The notes: generated by a model from the letters alone, not told the origin. Positions 37,591 through 46,437 are shown, counted from the first letter of the stretch. The stretch is DNA of 64,000 nt from Microscillaceae bacterium (GCA_003483885.1 DMXI01000608.1:1-64000), one strand, 5' to 3'. A program made the numbers and translations.

Positions 37591-37800
37591 AATATTTACC
37601 GATCAATCATTAGAAAACGCTGTCCTGAGCGTACTAACTCCCCTCAAAAAACTGACATTTATCACCTCCAAATCTGACATCCATACAAAATTTGGCTTGA
37701 AACAATTATTTTTCTGCAAATATTACAAATATGAATAAATAGCCAATTTTTATTCTGGAAGTTCTCAAATGCACCTTTTTTTATCGAATATTAAATAATG

Positions 37801-37837
37801 TTGCTAAATTGGTATATGTTTGCTAAATTAGTATATC
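37801..37837 (+). promoter_or_regulatory. Pair of 18-bp direct repeats in the promoter of the zinc-ribbon/HTH gene
   Basis: TTGCTAAATTGGTATATG (37801-37818) and TTGCTAAATTAGTATATC (37820-37837) are nearly identical at a 19-bp period, about 30-60 bp before the ATG at 37865. The first overlaps TATGTTTG (37815-37822), a perfect TAnnTTTG box. Placement fits operator sites over the promoter. Confidence 0.55.
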
Positions 37838-37864
37838 TAATATAAAAAAAGCAAAATTTCACCT

Positions 37865-38284
37865 ATGAAACATCCAATTTGCCCTAAATGCGGAGGAGAA
37901 AGAGTGGTAAAAAGTGGCATTGTCAAAGAACGCCAGAGGTACCAATGCAAAAAGTGTAGCTACTACTTCACTGTCAATAAAATGGGGAAGCAAATAGATA
38001 ATTATTACGTTATCAAGGCTTTACAACTCTATATCGAAGGCGTAAGTTATCGCGAAATTGAGCGAATTTTAGGAATAAGCCACGTATCAGTAATGAACTG
38101 GGTAAAAAAATACCATATCAAGGCTCCTATCAACAACGAATACCGTCCCACCTACCAAGTATTAAGCCATCCGGAATTAATTGAATTTTTACAAGATAGA
38201 AATAACACTTCTGGTGCAGGTATGATGGTCACCGAATTAGGTGATAAGTATATGGTTATCAGATGGGAACGTTTCAGGGAATAG
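37865..38284 (+). CDS. Orphan IS1-type (InsA-like) zinc-ribbon and HTH protein
   Basis: This 139-residue protein has a zinc ribbon, C6-x2-C9 and C28-x2-C31 (CPKCG...CKKCSYYF), followed by an IS1 InsA-like helix-turn-helix (QLYIEGVSYREIERILGISHVSVMNWVKKY, split here: helix ~55-83). There is no InsB/DDE catalytic domain downstream and no terminal inverted repeats nearby. The C-terminus (residues ~100-139, SGAGMMVTELGDKYMVIRW) is unlike a transposase. It may be a domesticated transposase DNA-binding domain now acting as a regulator; the two direct repeats in its promoter would suit that. The alternative is a transposase remnant. Confidence 0.75.
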   Translation: MKHPICPKCGGERVVKSGIVKERQRYQCKKCSYYFTVNKMGKQIDNYYVIKALQLYIEGVSYREIERILGISHVSVMNWVKKYHIKAPINNEYRPTYQVLSHPELIEFLQDRNNTSGAGMMVTELGDKYMVIRWERFRE

Positions 38285-38424
38285 TTTTTTCCTATTACAA
38301 AACTATACTTGTTTAGCAAAAATATACACACAATTTCAATTCCTTCTTCCAAATATCCAATTTCACTTCCGAAAGTTAGATGCGCAACTAAACTTCACTT
38401 GTAAACCTAAACAACGTTAGTCAC

Positions 38425-39693
38425 ATGAAAACTTTTGGAAAAATCACTTGTTTGTTACTCCTTATTGCATTGAGTAGCAATGTTTTAGGGCAAGAGAAGC
38501 AAATCACTGATGATAAGCACAAGTACAAGCCTTTAAAACTAAATTTAAGTCCTGACGGCAAAAAATATGTTCGTTTCATTATGTGGCATCAACTCTGGAT
38601 GCAACGTGATTTTAAAAACTCTAATGGATTAAAAGCCAGCATAAGACGTTCAAGATTTTTAGCCTTTTCACAAATTTCTCCTCGTTTTTTAATTCTTACC
38701 CATTTCGGGCTCAACAGTCTGGGAGCACAAAATACCACTGCCAACCCCAACAGTCAAACCGACAACCAACGCAGCTTTTTGTTCTTGCATGATGCCTGGG
38801 CAGAATTTGCCGCAGTGCCCAAAAAACTACACATAGGTACCGGACTGCATTACTGGAATGGTATTTCGCGCTTGTCTAACCAAAGCACCTTGAACATGAT
38901 GACCCTCGACAATCCTGGTCAGGGACGAGGTGACGCCCGCTTATTCCCTTGGTCTACTATCACTACCAGTGACCAGTTTGCCCGCCACATAGGTATTTAC
39001 GCCAAAGGTAACCTGGACCGATTTAGTTATCGCGTTGCGGCCAACAATGCACGCATCAATCAAGGAACTTTTGATCCCAATGTGTATTCTTACCAAGTAG
39101 ATGGCGAAGATCATAACTGGGTGTATACGGGATACTTCAAGTATGACTTGATGGACAAAGAATCAGATAAACTGCCCTATTTTGTAGGTACTTACCTAGG
39201 TAAAAAGAAAGTTTTGAGTGTTGGTGCTGGTTTTTATCACCATCCAGGGGCATTGGCCAGAGGCAACGAGCTCATCAATGCCGAACGGGCTGATGTTACC
39301 AAATTTGCCGCGGATGTATTCTATGATGCTCCGGTAGGAACCAAAGGTGGCGCCTTGAATTTATTGGCTGCTTATTACAACTACAACTTTGGTGGTGACA
39401 ACAACTTTGCCTCAGGAGGCTTGGTACCTGCCAACGGAAGCATTATGTATGGGCAAGTAGGCTATGTACTGCCATTCAATGTAAAAGGACACCGTTTTAT
39501 GCCTTATGTGACTTACTCGCATCAAGACCTTAAACATACACCTAACAATAGTCGCGAATATGCCTTGGGTCTTAACTGGTTCATTAACGGGCACTTTGCT
39601 AAAATCACTGCCGAGTATGTCAATGGAATCAAGGGAACTGACGGAGCTACCGCTACTGATATCCTGAGAATTCAGACCCATATCTTCTTGTAA
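38425..39693 (+). CDS. Outer-membrane porin of the acetate uptake cluster
   Basis: This 422-residue protein has a signal peptide ending SSNVLGQ. The mature part has the alternating pattern of a beta-barrel with many aromatic-girdle residues (YVRFIMWHQLWMQRDF, FSYRVAANNARIN, KYDLMDKESDKLPYFVGTYLGKK) and ends with a hydrophobic strand (ILRIQTHIFL). It matches porins found beside DUF4212/acetate symporter genes in this phylum. It probably admits acetate or other small carboxylates. It is followed after 86 bp by the DUF4212 gene, likely the same operon. Confidence 0.82.
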   Translation: MKTFGKITCLLLLIALSSNVLGQEKQITDDKHKYKPLKLNLSPDGKKYVRFIMWHQLWMQRDFKNSNGLKASIRRSRFLAFSQISPRFLILTHFGLNSLGAQNTTANPNSQTDNQRSFLFLHDAWAEFAAVPKKLHIGTGLHYWNGISRLSNQSTLNMMTLDNPGQGRGDARLFPWSTITTSDQFARHIGIYAKGNLDRFSYRVAANNARINQGTFDPNVYSYQVDGEDHNWVYTGYFKYDLMDKESDKLPYFVGTYLGKKKVLSVGAGFYHHPGALARGNELINAERADVTKFAADVFYDAPVGTKGGALNLLAAYYNYNFGGDNNFASGGLVPANGSIMYGQVGYVLPFNVKGHRFMPYVTYSHQDLKHTPNNSREYALGLNWFINGHFAKITAEYVNGIKGTDGATATDILRIQTHIFL

Positions 39694-39779
39694 ATTACCT
39701 TGTCCTCATCCTTGGGACCGGGGGCACTTTCTCTATAAATATTCAAACAAATTTAATTCACTATTAACCCATTACCATT

Positions 39780-40043
39780 ATGAGCGAGGAACAAAAAAAT
39801 CTCAATTCGTACTGGCGAACAAACCTTAAATATCTTCTCGTGTTGCTAGTCATTTGGTTTACTGTCTCTTATGGATTTGGAATCCTGTTGGTAGACCAGC
39901 TAAACACAGTCAAATTAGGCGGCTTTAAGCTCGGCTTTTGGTTTGCTCAACAAGGTTCTATTTTCACTTTCGTGATACTCATCTTTATCTATGTATATCT
40001 GATGAATAAGCTAGATAAAAAGTACGACGTAGACGAAAAGTAA
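39780..40043 (+). CDS. DUF4212 small subunit of the acetate symporter
   Basis: This 87-residue protein has two transmembrane helices (~17-36 and ~53-72) and the family pattern YWRTNLKYLLVLLVIWFTVS, then FWFAQQGSIFTFVILIFIYVYLMNKLD and a charged tail. DUF4212 proteins are small subunits encoded immediately before sodium/acetate symporters, as here (77 bp to the next start). It presumably assembles with that symporter. Confidence 0.92.
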   Translation: MSEEQKNLNSYWRTNLKYLLVLLVIWFTVSYGFGILLVDQLNTVKLGGFKLGFWFAQQGSIFTFVILIFIYVYLMNKLDKKYDVDEK

Positions 40044-40120
40044 ACCTTGTAAATAAACGCTTTTAATTCAAACAACTCCAATTAGACAAAAAATTACTCA
40101 CCTCAAAAATATTTAAAACC

Positions 40121-41881
40121 ATGAGTGTACAACTTTGGACATACATCATCGTGGGAGCCACCTTTATATTATACATTGGTATTGCGATTTGGTCGCGAGC
40201 AGGCTCTACAAAAGAATTTTACGTAGCAGGCGGAGGGGTTCCTCCACTTGCCAACGGGATGGCTACTGCCGCGGACTGGATGTCGGCAGCCTCCTTTATC
40301 TCAATGGCGGGTCTGATTTCTTTTATGGGATACGACGGAGCCGTTTACCTAATGGGTTGGACTGGAGGTTACGTGTTGTTGGCTTTACTCCTAGCCCCTT
40401 ACCTTCGAAAGTTTGGTAAGTTTACTGTACCCGATTTTATCGGAGATCGCTATTACTCAAAAGTAGCCCGTACAGTGGCCGTAGTTTGTGCTTTGTTTGT
40501 TTCGTTTACCTATGTAGCTGGCCAAATGAGAGGCGTTGGAGTAGTATTCTCCCGCTTTCTGGAAGTACCTATTAACTGGGGAATTATTATTGGTATGGGT
40601 ATCGTATTCTTCTACGCAGTATTGGGTGGAATGAAAGGAATTACCTACACTCAGGTAGCTCAGTATTGTGTATTGATCTTTGCTTTTATGGTACCAGCCA
40701 TCTTTATCTCTATCCAACTCACTGGAAATCCAATTCCACAATTAGGCTTCGGAGGTAGCGTAGAAGGAGGTGGTAGTTTATTGGATAAGCTCGACGGACT
40801 CCATCAAGAACTGGGCTTTGCGGCTTATACCAATGGCTCCAAAAGTATGATTGACGTCTTCTTTATTACAGCCGCATTGATGATGGGTACCGCTGGTTTG
40901 CCCCACGTAATTGTACGTTTCTTTACTGTACCTAAAGTAAAAGATGCTCGTTTGTCTGCTGGTTACGCATTAATTTTTATTGCCATCTTATATACCACGG
41001 CTCCTGCCATTGCCGCTTTTGCCCGTACCAACTTAATTACCACCATTCAGGATAAGAAAGAATACAAAGAAATGCCAGGTTGGTTTAAAAAATGGGAAGA
41101 TACTGGTTTGATTGCCTGGGCCGACAAAAATAATGATGGACAGATTCAATACTTACCAGGAAAGCCTTTTGTAGGCAAACCTAAGTTTGACGCCAAAAAG
41201 GGAGATTCAGGAGAAAGAGTAGTAACTAATAAAGCAACCAGCAACAAAAATGAGTTGTACATTGACCGCGACATTATGGTACTGGCCAACCCCGAAATTG
41301 CTCAGCTTCCCAATTGGGTAATTGCACTGGTAGCTGCTGGTGGTTTAGCTGCGGCCCTATCCACTGCTGCTGGTTTATTGCTCGTAATTTCTACTTCGGT
41401 CTCGCACGATTTAATCAAAAAGCAAATCAACCCGAATGTATCAGAAAAGAATGAATTGTTGTATGCACGTCTTGCCGCAGCAGTAGCCGTAGTCATTGCC
41501 GGATTATTTGGAATTTATCCTCCGGGATTTGTAGCCCAGGTAGTTGCTTTTGCCTTTGGACTCGCCGCCGCTTCATTCTTCCCTGCCATTGTATTGGGAA
41601 TCTTTGACAAGCGCATGAACAAAGAAGGAGCAATCTCTGGAATGGCCATCGGTCTATTGTTTACCATCGGATACATTGTATACTTCAAATTCTTGGGAGG
41701 TACCAAAGAAGGCTGGTGGTTTGGAATATCACCAGAAGGTATCGGAACCCTGGGTATGGTGTTGAATGCTGTGGTAGCGCTTGTAGTATCAAGAAACACC
41801 CCTGCCCCACCTGAGGATGTTCAGCGTTTGGTTAATGACATTCGTTTCCCAAGAGGTGCTGGTGAGGCACAAGATCACTAA
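40121..41881 (+). CDS. Cation/acetate symporter (ActP-like, SSS family)
   Basis: This 586-residue polytopic membrane protein of the sodium:solute symporter family has the ActP-like hallmarks EFYVAGGGVPPLANGMATAADWMSAASF and GTAGLPHVIVRFFTVP. A long extramembrane insert (~300-390) contains an EF-hand-like D-x-N-x-D segment (DKNNDGQIQ). It imports acetate or related carboxylates with a cation. It lies between the DUF4212 subunit and acetyl-CoA synthetase, which together form an acetate scavenging unit. The insert between helices is larger than in E. coli ActP, and calcium binding there is a guess. Confidence 0.92.
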   Translation: MSVQLWTYIIVGATFILYIGIAIWSRAGSTKEFYVAGGGVPPLANGMATAADWMSAASFISMAGLISFMGYDGAVYLMGWTGGYVLLALLLAPYLRKFGKFTVPDFIGDRYYSKVARTVAVVCALFVSFTYVAGQMRGVGVVFSRFLEVPINWGIIIGMGIVFFYAVLGGMKGITYTQVAQYCVLIFAFMVPAIFISIQLTGNPIPQLGFGGSVEGGGSLLDKLDGLHQELGFAAYTNGSKSMIDVFFITAALMMGTAGLPHVIVRFFTVPKVKDARLSAGYALIFIAILYTTAPAIAAFARTNLITTIQDKKEYKEMPGWFKKWEDTGLIAWADKNNDGQIQYLPGKPFVGKPKFDAKKGDSGERVVTNKATSNKNELYIDRDIMVLANPEIAQLPNWVIALVAAGGLAAALSTAAGLLLVISTSVSHDLIKKQINPNVSEKNELLYARLAAAVAVVIAGLFGIYPPGFVAQVVAFAFGLAAASFFPAIVLGIFDKRMNKEGAISGMAIGLLFTIGYIVYFKFLGGTKEGWWFGISPEGIGTLGMVLNAVVALVVSRNTPAPPEDVQRLVNDIRFPRGAGEAQDH

Positions 41882-41986
41882 AAGAACAGGTAGTTAGTCA
41901 AGTACACTGGTCAAAAACTCATAGCCTATCTTACCAGATGGCTATGGGTTCACGGCCAAAATACTTACACTAACCAGGAAATAGTA

Positions 41987-42047
41987 GAGGGGGAAGGTAT
42001 AAGCTTAAGTATTATCCATTAGAAGGTTTACCCCCTCACTTTTTTTC
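41987..42047 (+). terminator. Possible terminator after the acetate symporter gene
   Basis: GAGGGGG (41987-41993) pairs with CCCCCTC (42031-42037), followed by CACTTTTTTTC. The 37-nt loop is long for an intrinsic terminator. Confidence 0.5.
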
Positions 42048-42058
42048 TTTCCCAAATT

Positions 42059-42118
42059 CACCTGCGGGCATTCTTGATGAGTTTGCACTGAGGTGCTCTT
42101 GCACCAGCCTTGCAGGTG
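42059..42118 (+). promoter_or_regulatory. Structured leader upstream of acetyl-CoA synthetase
   Basis: An outer stem CACCTGC (42059-42065) / GCAGGTG (42112-42118) encloses a hairpin GGTGC-TCTT-GCACC (42092-42105). It sits about 80 bp before the preferred acs start at 42196. It could be a folded 5' leader or a REP-like element. Confidence 0.45.
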
Positions 42119-42195
42119 ATTTTATGAAGCAATGCTGCTTTTACATACAAACACAAACAACTAGACAAGTCTCACACTACAAATTAGAAACAAAC

Positions 42196-44112
42196 ATGGC
42201 AGATAAAATAAACACTTTAGGGGGATACATTCACGAATACCAAAAGAGTGTCTTTGACCCTGAAAACTTTTGGGCCAGTATTGCCGAAAACTTTTACTGG
42301 CGCAAAAAATGGAACCAAGTACTGGACTGGAATTTTGAAGAACCAAAGGTAGAATGGTTTGTCAATGGAAAATTAAACATTACCGAAAATATATTTGAGC
42401 GTCAATTGTTTACTCACGGCGATCGCCCTGCTATTATTTGGGAACCCAATGATCCTACCAAAGAAGAAGCTATTACCCTGACTTATAAAGAGTTATTCGA
42501 GAAGGTAAGTCAATTTGCCAACGGATTGCTGGCTCAGGGGGTAAAGAAGGGAGACCGGGTAGTGATTTATATGCCTATGGTACCCGAAGCGGCAGTGGCT
42601 ATGTTGGCTTGTGCCCGCATTGGCGCCATCCACTCCGTAGTATTTGCTGGATTTTCTTCTAATGCATTGGCCGACCGAATCAATGACGCTGAAGCTACTA
42701 CAATTATTACTTCAGATGGAGGTTATCGCGGTAAAAAAGTATTAGACATTAAATCAATTGTAGATGAAGCTTTGGCAAATACCCCTTGCATAGAGCGTTG
42801 TGTTGTGCTAGAGCGTACCAACTCGGCCGTAAACATGCAAGAAGGTCGTGACATTTACTGGAAAGATGTCGTAGAAGGCGTATCTACCGAAAATAAAGCA
42901 GAAGAAATGGACAGCGAAAACATGCTGTTTATCTTGTATACTTCTGGTTCTACTGGTAAACCTAAAGGGGTAGTACACACCACGGCAGGTTATATGGTAT
43001 ATACCTACTATACTTTCAAAAATGTATTCCAGTACAACCCCGGCGATGTATACTGGTGTACTGCCGATATTGGCTGGATTACGGGTCACTCTTACATTGT
43101 GTATGGGCCGCTTTTGGCTGGAGCCACTACAATGATGTTCGAAGGAGTACCTACTTTCCCCGATGCTGGTCGCTTTTGGGAAGTAGTAGAAAAACACAAA
43201 GTAAATCAGTTTTACACCGCCCCTACTGCCATTCGTGCGTTACAAGCCAAAGGCTTAGATTATGTAGATAAGTACGACCTAAGCTCACTCAAAGTATTAG
43301 GAACTGTAGGTGAACCTATCAATGAAGAAGCTTGGCACTGGTACCATGACCACATTGGTAAAGGACGCTGCCCCATTGTAGATACCTGGTGGCAAACCGA
43401 AACGGGCGGAATGATGATTTCTCCCCTACCCGGTATTACTCCTACCAAGCCTACGTATGCTACTTTGCCTTTGCCTGGTATTCAGCCCATATTGGTAGAC
43501 AATGAAGGTAACGAGCTGAAAGGCAATGGTATAGAAGGCAACTTGTGTATCAAGTACCCTTGGCCTTCTATGATTCGCACGACTTATGGTGACCATGAAC
43601 GTTGTCGTCAAACTTATTTCTCTACTTACAAAGGTTTGTACTTTACCGGGGATGGTTGTCGTCGCGATGAGGATGGTTACTACCGTATTTTAGGCCGAGT
43701 AGATGATGTAATCAACGTATCGGGACACCGTTTGGGAACTGCCGAAATAGAAAACGCCATCAACGAGCACCCATTGGTGAACGAATCGGCAGTAGTAGGA
43801 TTCCCGCATGACATCAAAGGGCAGGGAATCTATGCTTACATTGTGTGCGAAGCCGATGCAGCCAACCACGATGAGGAGCAAATTAAGCGAAGTATCACCA
43901 GTACCATTAATAAGATCATTGGCCCCATTGCCAAACCTGATAAAATATTGGTAGTTCCTGGTTTACCAAAGACTCGTTCGGGTAAAATTATGCGAAGAAT
44001 TTTGCGCAAGATTGCAGAAAACAATACATCTAACCTTGGCGACATCAGTACCTTACTCAATCCAGAGGTTGTAGAAAAAATCATGACTAAGGCTGAGGTT
44101 GTAGTGGTTTAG
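42196..44112 (+). CDS. acsA: Acetyl-CoA synthetase (AMP-forming)
   Basis: Converts acetate, ATP and CoA to acetyl-CoA through acetyl-AMP. From ATG 42196 it has 638 residues, beginning MADKINTLGGYIHEYQKS. A frame open to 42124 adds 24 residues without family likeness, so I reject that start. Motifs: YTSGSTGKPKGV (A3, ~248-259), DTWWQTETGGMMI (~405), YFTGDGCRRDEDGYYRILGR with VDDVINVSGHRL, and the C-terminal KTRSGKIMRR with catalytic, acetylatable K597. Length is about that of Salmonella Acs. It follows the acetate symporter and completes the uptake-activation module. Confidence 0.95.
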   Translation: MADKINTLGGYIHEYQKSVFDPENFWASIAENFYWRKKWNQVLDWNFEEPKVEWFVNGKLNITENIFERQLFTHGDRPAIIWEPNDPTKEEAITLTYKELFEKVSQFANGLLAQGVKKGDRVVIYMPMVPEAAVAMLACARIGAIHSVVFAGFSSNALADRINDAEATTIITSDGGYRGKKVLDIKSIVDEALANTPCIERCVVLERTNSAVNMQEGRDIYWKDVVEGVSTENKAEEMDSENMLFILYTSGSTGKPKGVVHTTAGYMVYTYYTFKNVFQYNPGDVYWCTADIGWITGHSYIVYGPLLAGATTMMFEGVPTFPDAGRFWEVVEKHKVNQFYTAPTAIRALQAKGLDYVDKYDLSSLKVLGTVGEPINEEAWHWYHDHIGKGRCPIVDTWWQTETGGMMISPLPGITPTKPTYATLPLPGIQPILVDNEGNELKGNGIEGNLCIKYPWPSMIRTTYGDHERCRQTYFSTYKGLYFTGDGCRRDEDGYYRILGRVDDVINVSGHRLGTAEIENAINEHPLVNESAVVGFPHDIKGQGIYAYIVCEADAANHDEEQIKRSITSTINKIIGPIAKPDKILVVPGLPKTRSGKIMRRILRKIAENNTSNLGDISTLLNPEVVEKIMTKAEVVVV

Positions 44113-44122
44113 TTGTTTGAAT

Positions 44123-44153
44123 AACCCGGCCGAGGAGGCTTGGCTGGGTTTTA
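44123..44153 (+). terminator. Rho-independent terminator of acsA
   Basis: AACCCGGCC (44123-44131) pairs with GGCTGGGTT (44142-44150), with one G-U pair, followed by TTTATAT. It lies 11 bp after the acsA stop. Confidence 0.8.
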
Positions 44154-44182
44154 TATCTTAAACATCACCTAAAAAAATTCAG

Positions 44183-44338
44183 GAACTCTTCCCGCTTATA
44201 CTTTAGTGTGGTCATTAGTGTAGAGTTGCTCAATGTAATATGATAAGCCAATTTTTCAAGTCACTAAAAAGCGGGACGAGTTCTTATTTTAATCAGTAAA
44301 AATCCAAAGACCGAACCAAGGTATTGATTCGGTCTTTT
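44183..44338 (+). ncRNA. Candidate structured small RNA with its own terminator
   Basis: Arms GAACTC-tt-CCCGCTT (44183-44197) and AAGCGGG-ac-GAGTTC (44269-44283) pair with a 2x2 internal loop. The helix continues after a 4-nt bulge with TTTAGTG (44202-44208) and CACTAAA (44262-44268). A classical terminator follows at 44306-44338, although no coding gene lies between it and the acsA terminator. This is what an independent sRNA would look like. I could not match it to 6S, tmRNA, RNase P or SRP RNA, and saw no clear TAnnTTTG promoter. Confidence 0.4.
44306..44338 (+). terminator. Second rho-independent terminator, not attached to a coding gene
   Basis: AAAGACCGAA (44306-44315) pairs perfectly with TTCGGTCTTT (44328-44337) across a 12-nt loop and ends in six T. 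It lies 155 bp after the acsA terminator. Confidence 0.85.
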
Positions 44339-44513
44339 TTATCTCAATAAACCGTGGTGATTTTAGTCAATGCTAGTACTTGATTATCAGTCGATGATGA
44401 AGCAAAACCAAAATCCTTTTAAAAATAAAACAAGCAAACAACTTTGATCTTAAGTTACTGGCTTACAGTGATTAACAGGTAAACATTTACCCGAATCGAC
44501 TGTGGACTATGGA

Positions 44514-44804
44514 CCAATGCTGTTTCCTTAGTGAGACCATGCATTATCGTTAATAATCGCCTCGTGATTGTTTTAATTTCAGCTGACAAAATAAATTCTA
44601 CATAGGGTTAAGAAGCTAATTTCAGCTGATTTTGGCTTAGCTACCTCCGGTGGCTTCATTTTTTGAGGCCAAAAAATAAAGGAAAAAAGCCTAGACAGCA
44701 TATGCCACCGCACAAGGCCAATGCACCCTCCTTCCATGCTGTCTACCCACCCGCGAGCGAAGCAACGAATTTGCTCCGATAATTCTTAAGGAAACAGCAT
44801 TGGA
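44514..44804. mobile_element. MITE-like non-coding element with 17-bp terminal inverted repeats
   Basis: The 291-bp element has perfect ends CCAATGCTGTTTCCTTA (44514-44530) and TAAGGAAACAGCATTGG (44788-44804). A 15-bp direct repeat, ACTGTGGACTATGGA, abuts both ends exactly (44499-44513 and 44805-44819), as a target-site duplication would. Inside are two AATTTCAGCTGA copies (44575, 44618) and a hairpin AGACAGCAT (44693-44701) / ATGCTGTCT (44736-44744). No ORF. A caution: GGACTATGGACTGTGG-like sequence recurs in other intergenic regions here, so the direct repeat could be pre-existing. Confidence 0.65.
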
Positions 44805-44844
44805 CTGTGGACTATGGACTGAATGCTGTGGACTATTACACTAC

Positions 44845-46059
44845 TTAAGCTCGTCGTTGTTCAGCAGAAGGTGCTGGAATCGTAAAGGTAAAAGTGGCTC
44901 CAAAACCTAGTGCAGATTTTACCCAAATATTTCCTCCCGAACGATGCACTAATTTTTTTACTGTGGCCAAACCAATCCCTGTGCCTTGGTTGCCAAACCG
45001 ATCGGCCTGACTATTTACCGTAAATATTTCAAATATTTTTTCCTGGGCTTCTGGCGAAATCCCTCTACCATTGTCCTTAACACTGAATTTATAATTGTTT
45101 TCATCGTCCAGCGCAATTGAGATATCTATAGTAATCCTTTCTTTATCATTGTATTTGATAGCATTGCTGATCAAGTTGAGGAGCACTTGATTAATCACTG
45201 TTTTGTTTACTTCAATGGTGTCTACCTGAGCGTGAAATCTAATGTAAGTATTTTCGTTGGGGCTTAACAAATCATTCAGTTGATGGATCATATCTGCTAC
45301 ATTCACTACACTGGTTTGCGCTTTAGACGCTGCATCTCCCTGGTAATACTTCAACAAACTATCAATCATATTTCCCAATCTTCGCGAGCTCACCCCAATC
45401 ATATCTACCAAATTTACTTCTTCAATGCTAAAGTTTTGTTTGGCAGACTGAGACAACACATCAGCAATCATCACTATGTTGTTCAAAGGGGTTTTGATGT
45501 CATGGGCGGCTAACTTAGCAAAATGATACAACTCCTGGTTGGCTTGCTCCAATTGCATTGTTTTTCTTCGCAATTCAAGCAAATTCACCACCTGATTAGA
45601 CAGGGCTTTCAGGGAACTCATCTGCTTTTCACTCAACTTACGTGGTTTATGATCAATCACACACAAGGTACCTAAAGGCAGGCCTTTGGTGGTATTGAGC
45701 GGCACACCCGCATAAAAAACTACTCCCGGTTCTCCTGTTACCAATGGATTGTCAAAAAAACGTTCATCTTTCCAGGCATCTGTTACAACAAATGGGACAA
45801 AAGGGGTATGAATGGCATGCGCACAAAAGGCATGTTCCCGCGGGGTTTCGCCCACTTCTAATCCGTGGCTAGATTTGAACCATTGCCGCTTTTCATCTAC
45901 AAAACTAATCAGAGAAATAGGCGTTTGACAAATCTCAGAAGCGATCGCAGTAATCTCATCATAATCTTTTTCGGAGACCGTATCTAGAATGGAGTAAGAT
46001 TTAAGGGCGGAAAGTCGTTCATATTCTAAATCATATAGTTCAGGTATTTTCATAGTCAA
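44845..46059 (-). CDS. Cytoplasmic GAF-domain histidine kinase
   Basis: This 404-residue protein has no transmembrane segment. It has an N-terminal GAF domain (~25-165: IASEICQTPISLISFVDEKRQWFKS split here, with CAHAI and GTLCVIDHKPRKL), a coiled-coil linker (~165-180) and HisKA with phosphorylated H186 (LAAHDIKTPLNN). The HATPase follows (NLISNAIKYND, VKDNGRGISPEA, GTGIGLATVKKLV) and ends in a short Arg-rich tail. It is a soluble sensor kinase for an unknown small ligand. No response regulator is adjacent, so it is an orphan kinase. Start may be ATG 46059 or 46053. Confidence 0.9.
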   Translation of the reverse strand: MTMKIPELYDLEYERLSALKSYSILDTVSEKDYDEITAIASEICQTPISLISFVDEKRQWFKSSHGLEVGETPREHAFCAHAIHTPFVPFVVTDAWKDERFFDNPLVTGEPGVVFYAGVPLNTTKGLPLGTLCVIDHKPRKLSEKQMSSLKALSNQVVNLLELRRKTMQLEQANQELYHFAKLAAHDIKTPLNNIVMIADVLSQSAKQNFSIEEVNLVDMIGVSSRRLGNMIDSLLKYYQGDAASKAQTSVVNVADMIHQLNDLLSPNENTYIRFHAQVDTIEVNKTVINQVLLNLISNAIKYNDKERITIDISIALDDENNYKFSVKDNGRGISPEAQEKIFEIFTVNSQADRFGNQGTGIGLATVKKLVHRSGGNIWVKSALGFGATFTFTIPAPSAEQRRA

Positions 46060-46118
46060 GTCTATAGAGGTTAATTCCCATCTATAAATGTCCTCAACTT
46101 TAAAATATCACCCCCATA

Positions 46119-46390
46119 GTCAATTATAAATTGTGAATTGATGAATTATTTTTTTGATGGTAAATGATTAGTGGTGAATGGTTAATTTTTTTCATTGTTA
46201 CGCCTTCGGCTTATTGTTCTATTGTTTCGCGATGCGCAGCGGAACCTTCTCTTTTGCAAATATGATAATTTAATGGTGAATGGTTAACTTTTTTCATTGT
46301 TTCGCCTTCGGCTTATTGTTGCATTGTTCTATTGTTACGTGATGCATCGCAAAACTATGGACTATTGACCGTCGACTGTGGACTAATCTC
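46119..46390. repeat. Dispersed intergenic repeat, two diverged copies
   Basis: The 378-bp gap between the kinase and the HD-like gene is largely repeat. CATTGTTACGCCTTCGGCTT (46193) and CATTGTTTCGCCTTCGGCTT (46295) are diverged copies, each preceded by GGTGAATGGTTAA and followed by CTATTGTT and a GCGATGC/GTGATGC-type motif. A GACTATTGACCGTCGACTG tail follows. It belongs to the same family as 37205-37590 and 57495-57666. No ORF seen. Confidence 0.8.
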
Positions 46391-46437
46391 TGCTTCGCGC
46401 CAACTTTTCATTTTTCACTTTTAGCTTTTCACTTAAA

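Noticed and set aside
42124..42195. N-terminal extension of acetyl-CoA synthetase
   Set aside because: The 24 extra residues are Cys/Thr/Gln-rich and unlike Acs N-termini; the start at 42196 matches the family.
44183..44338. 6S RNA or tmRNA
   Set aside because: The structure lacks the large symmetric central bubble expected of 6S and is far too short and lacks the tRNA-like ends for tmRNA; I keep it only as an unassigned structured RNA candidate.
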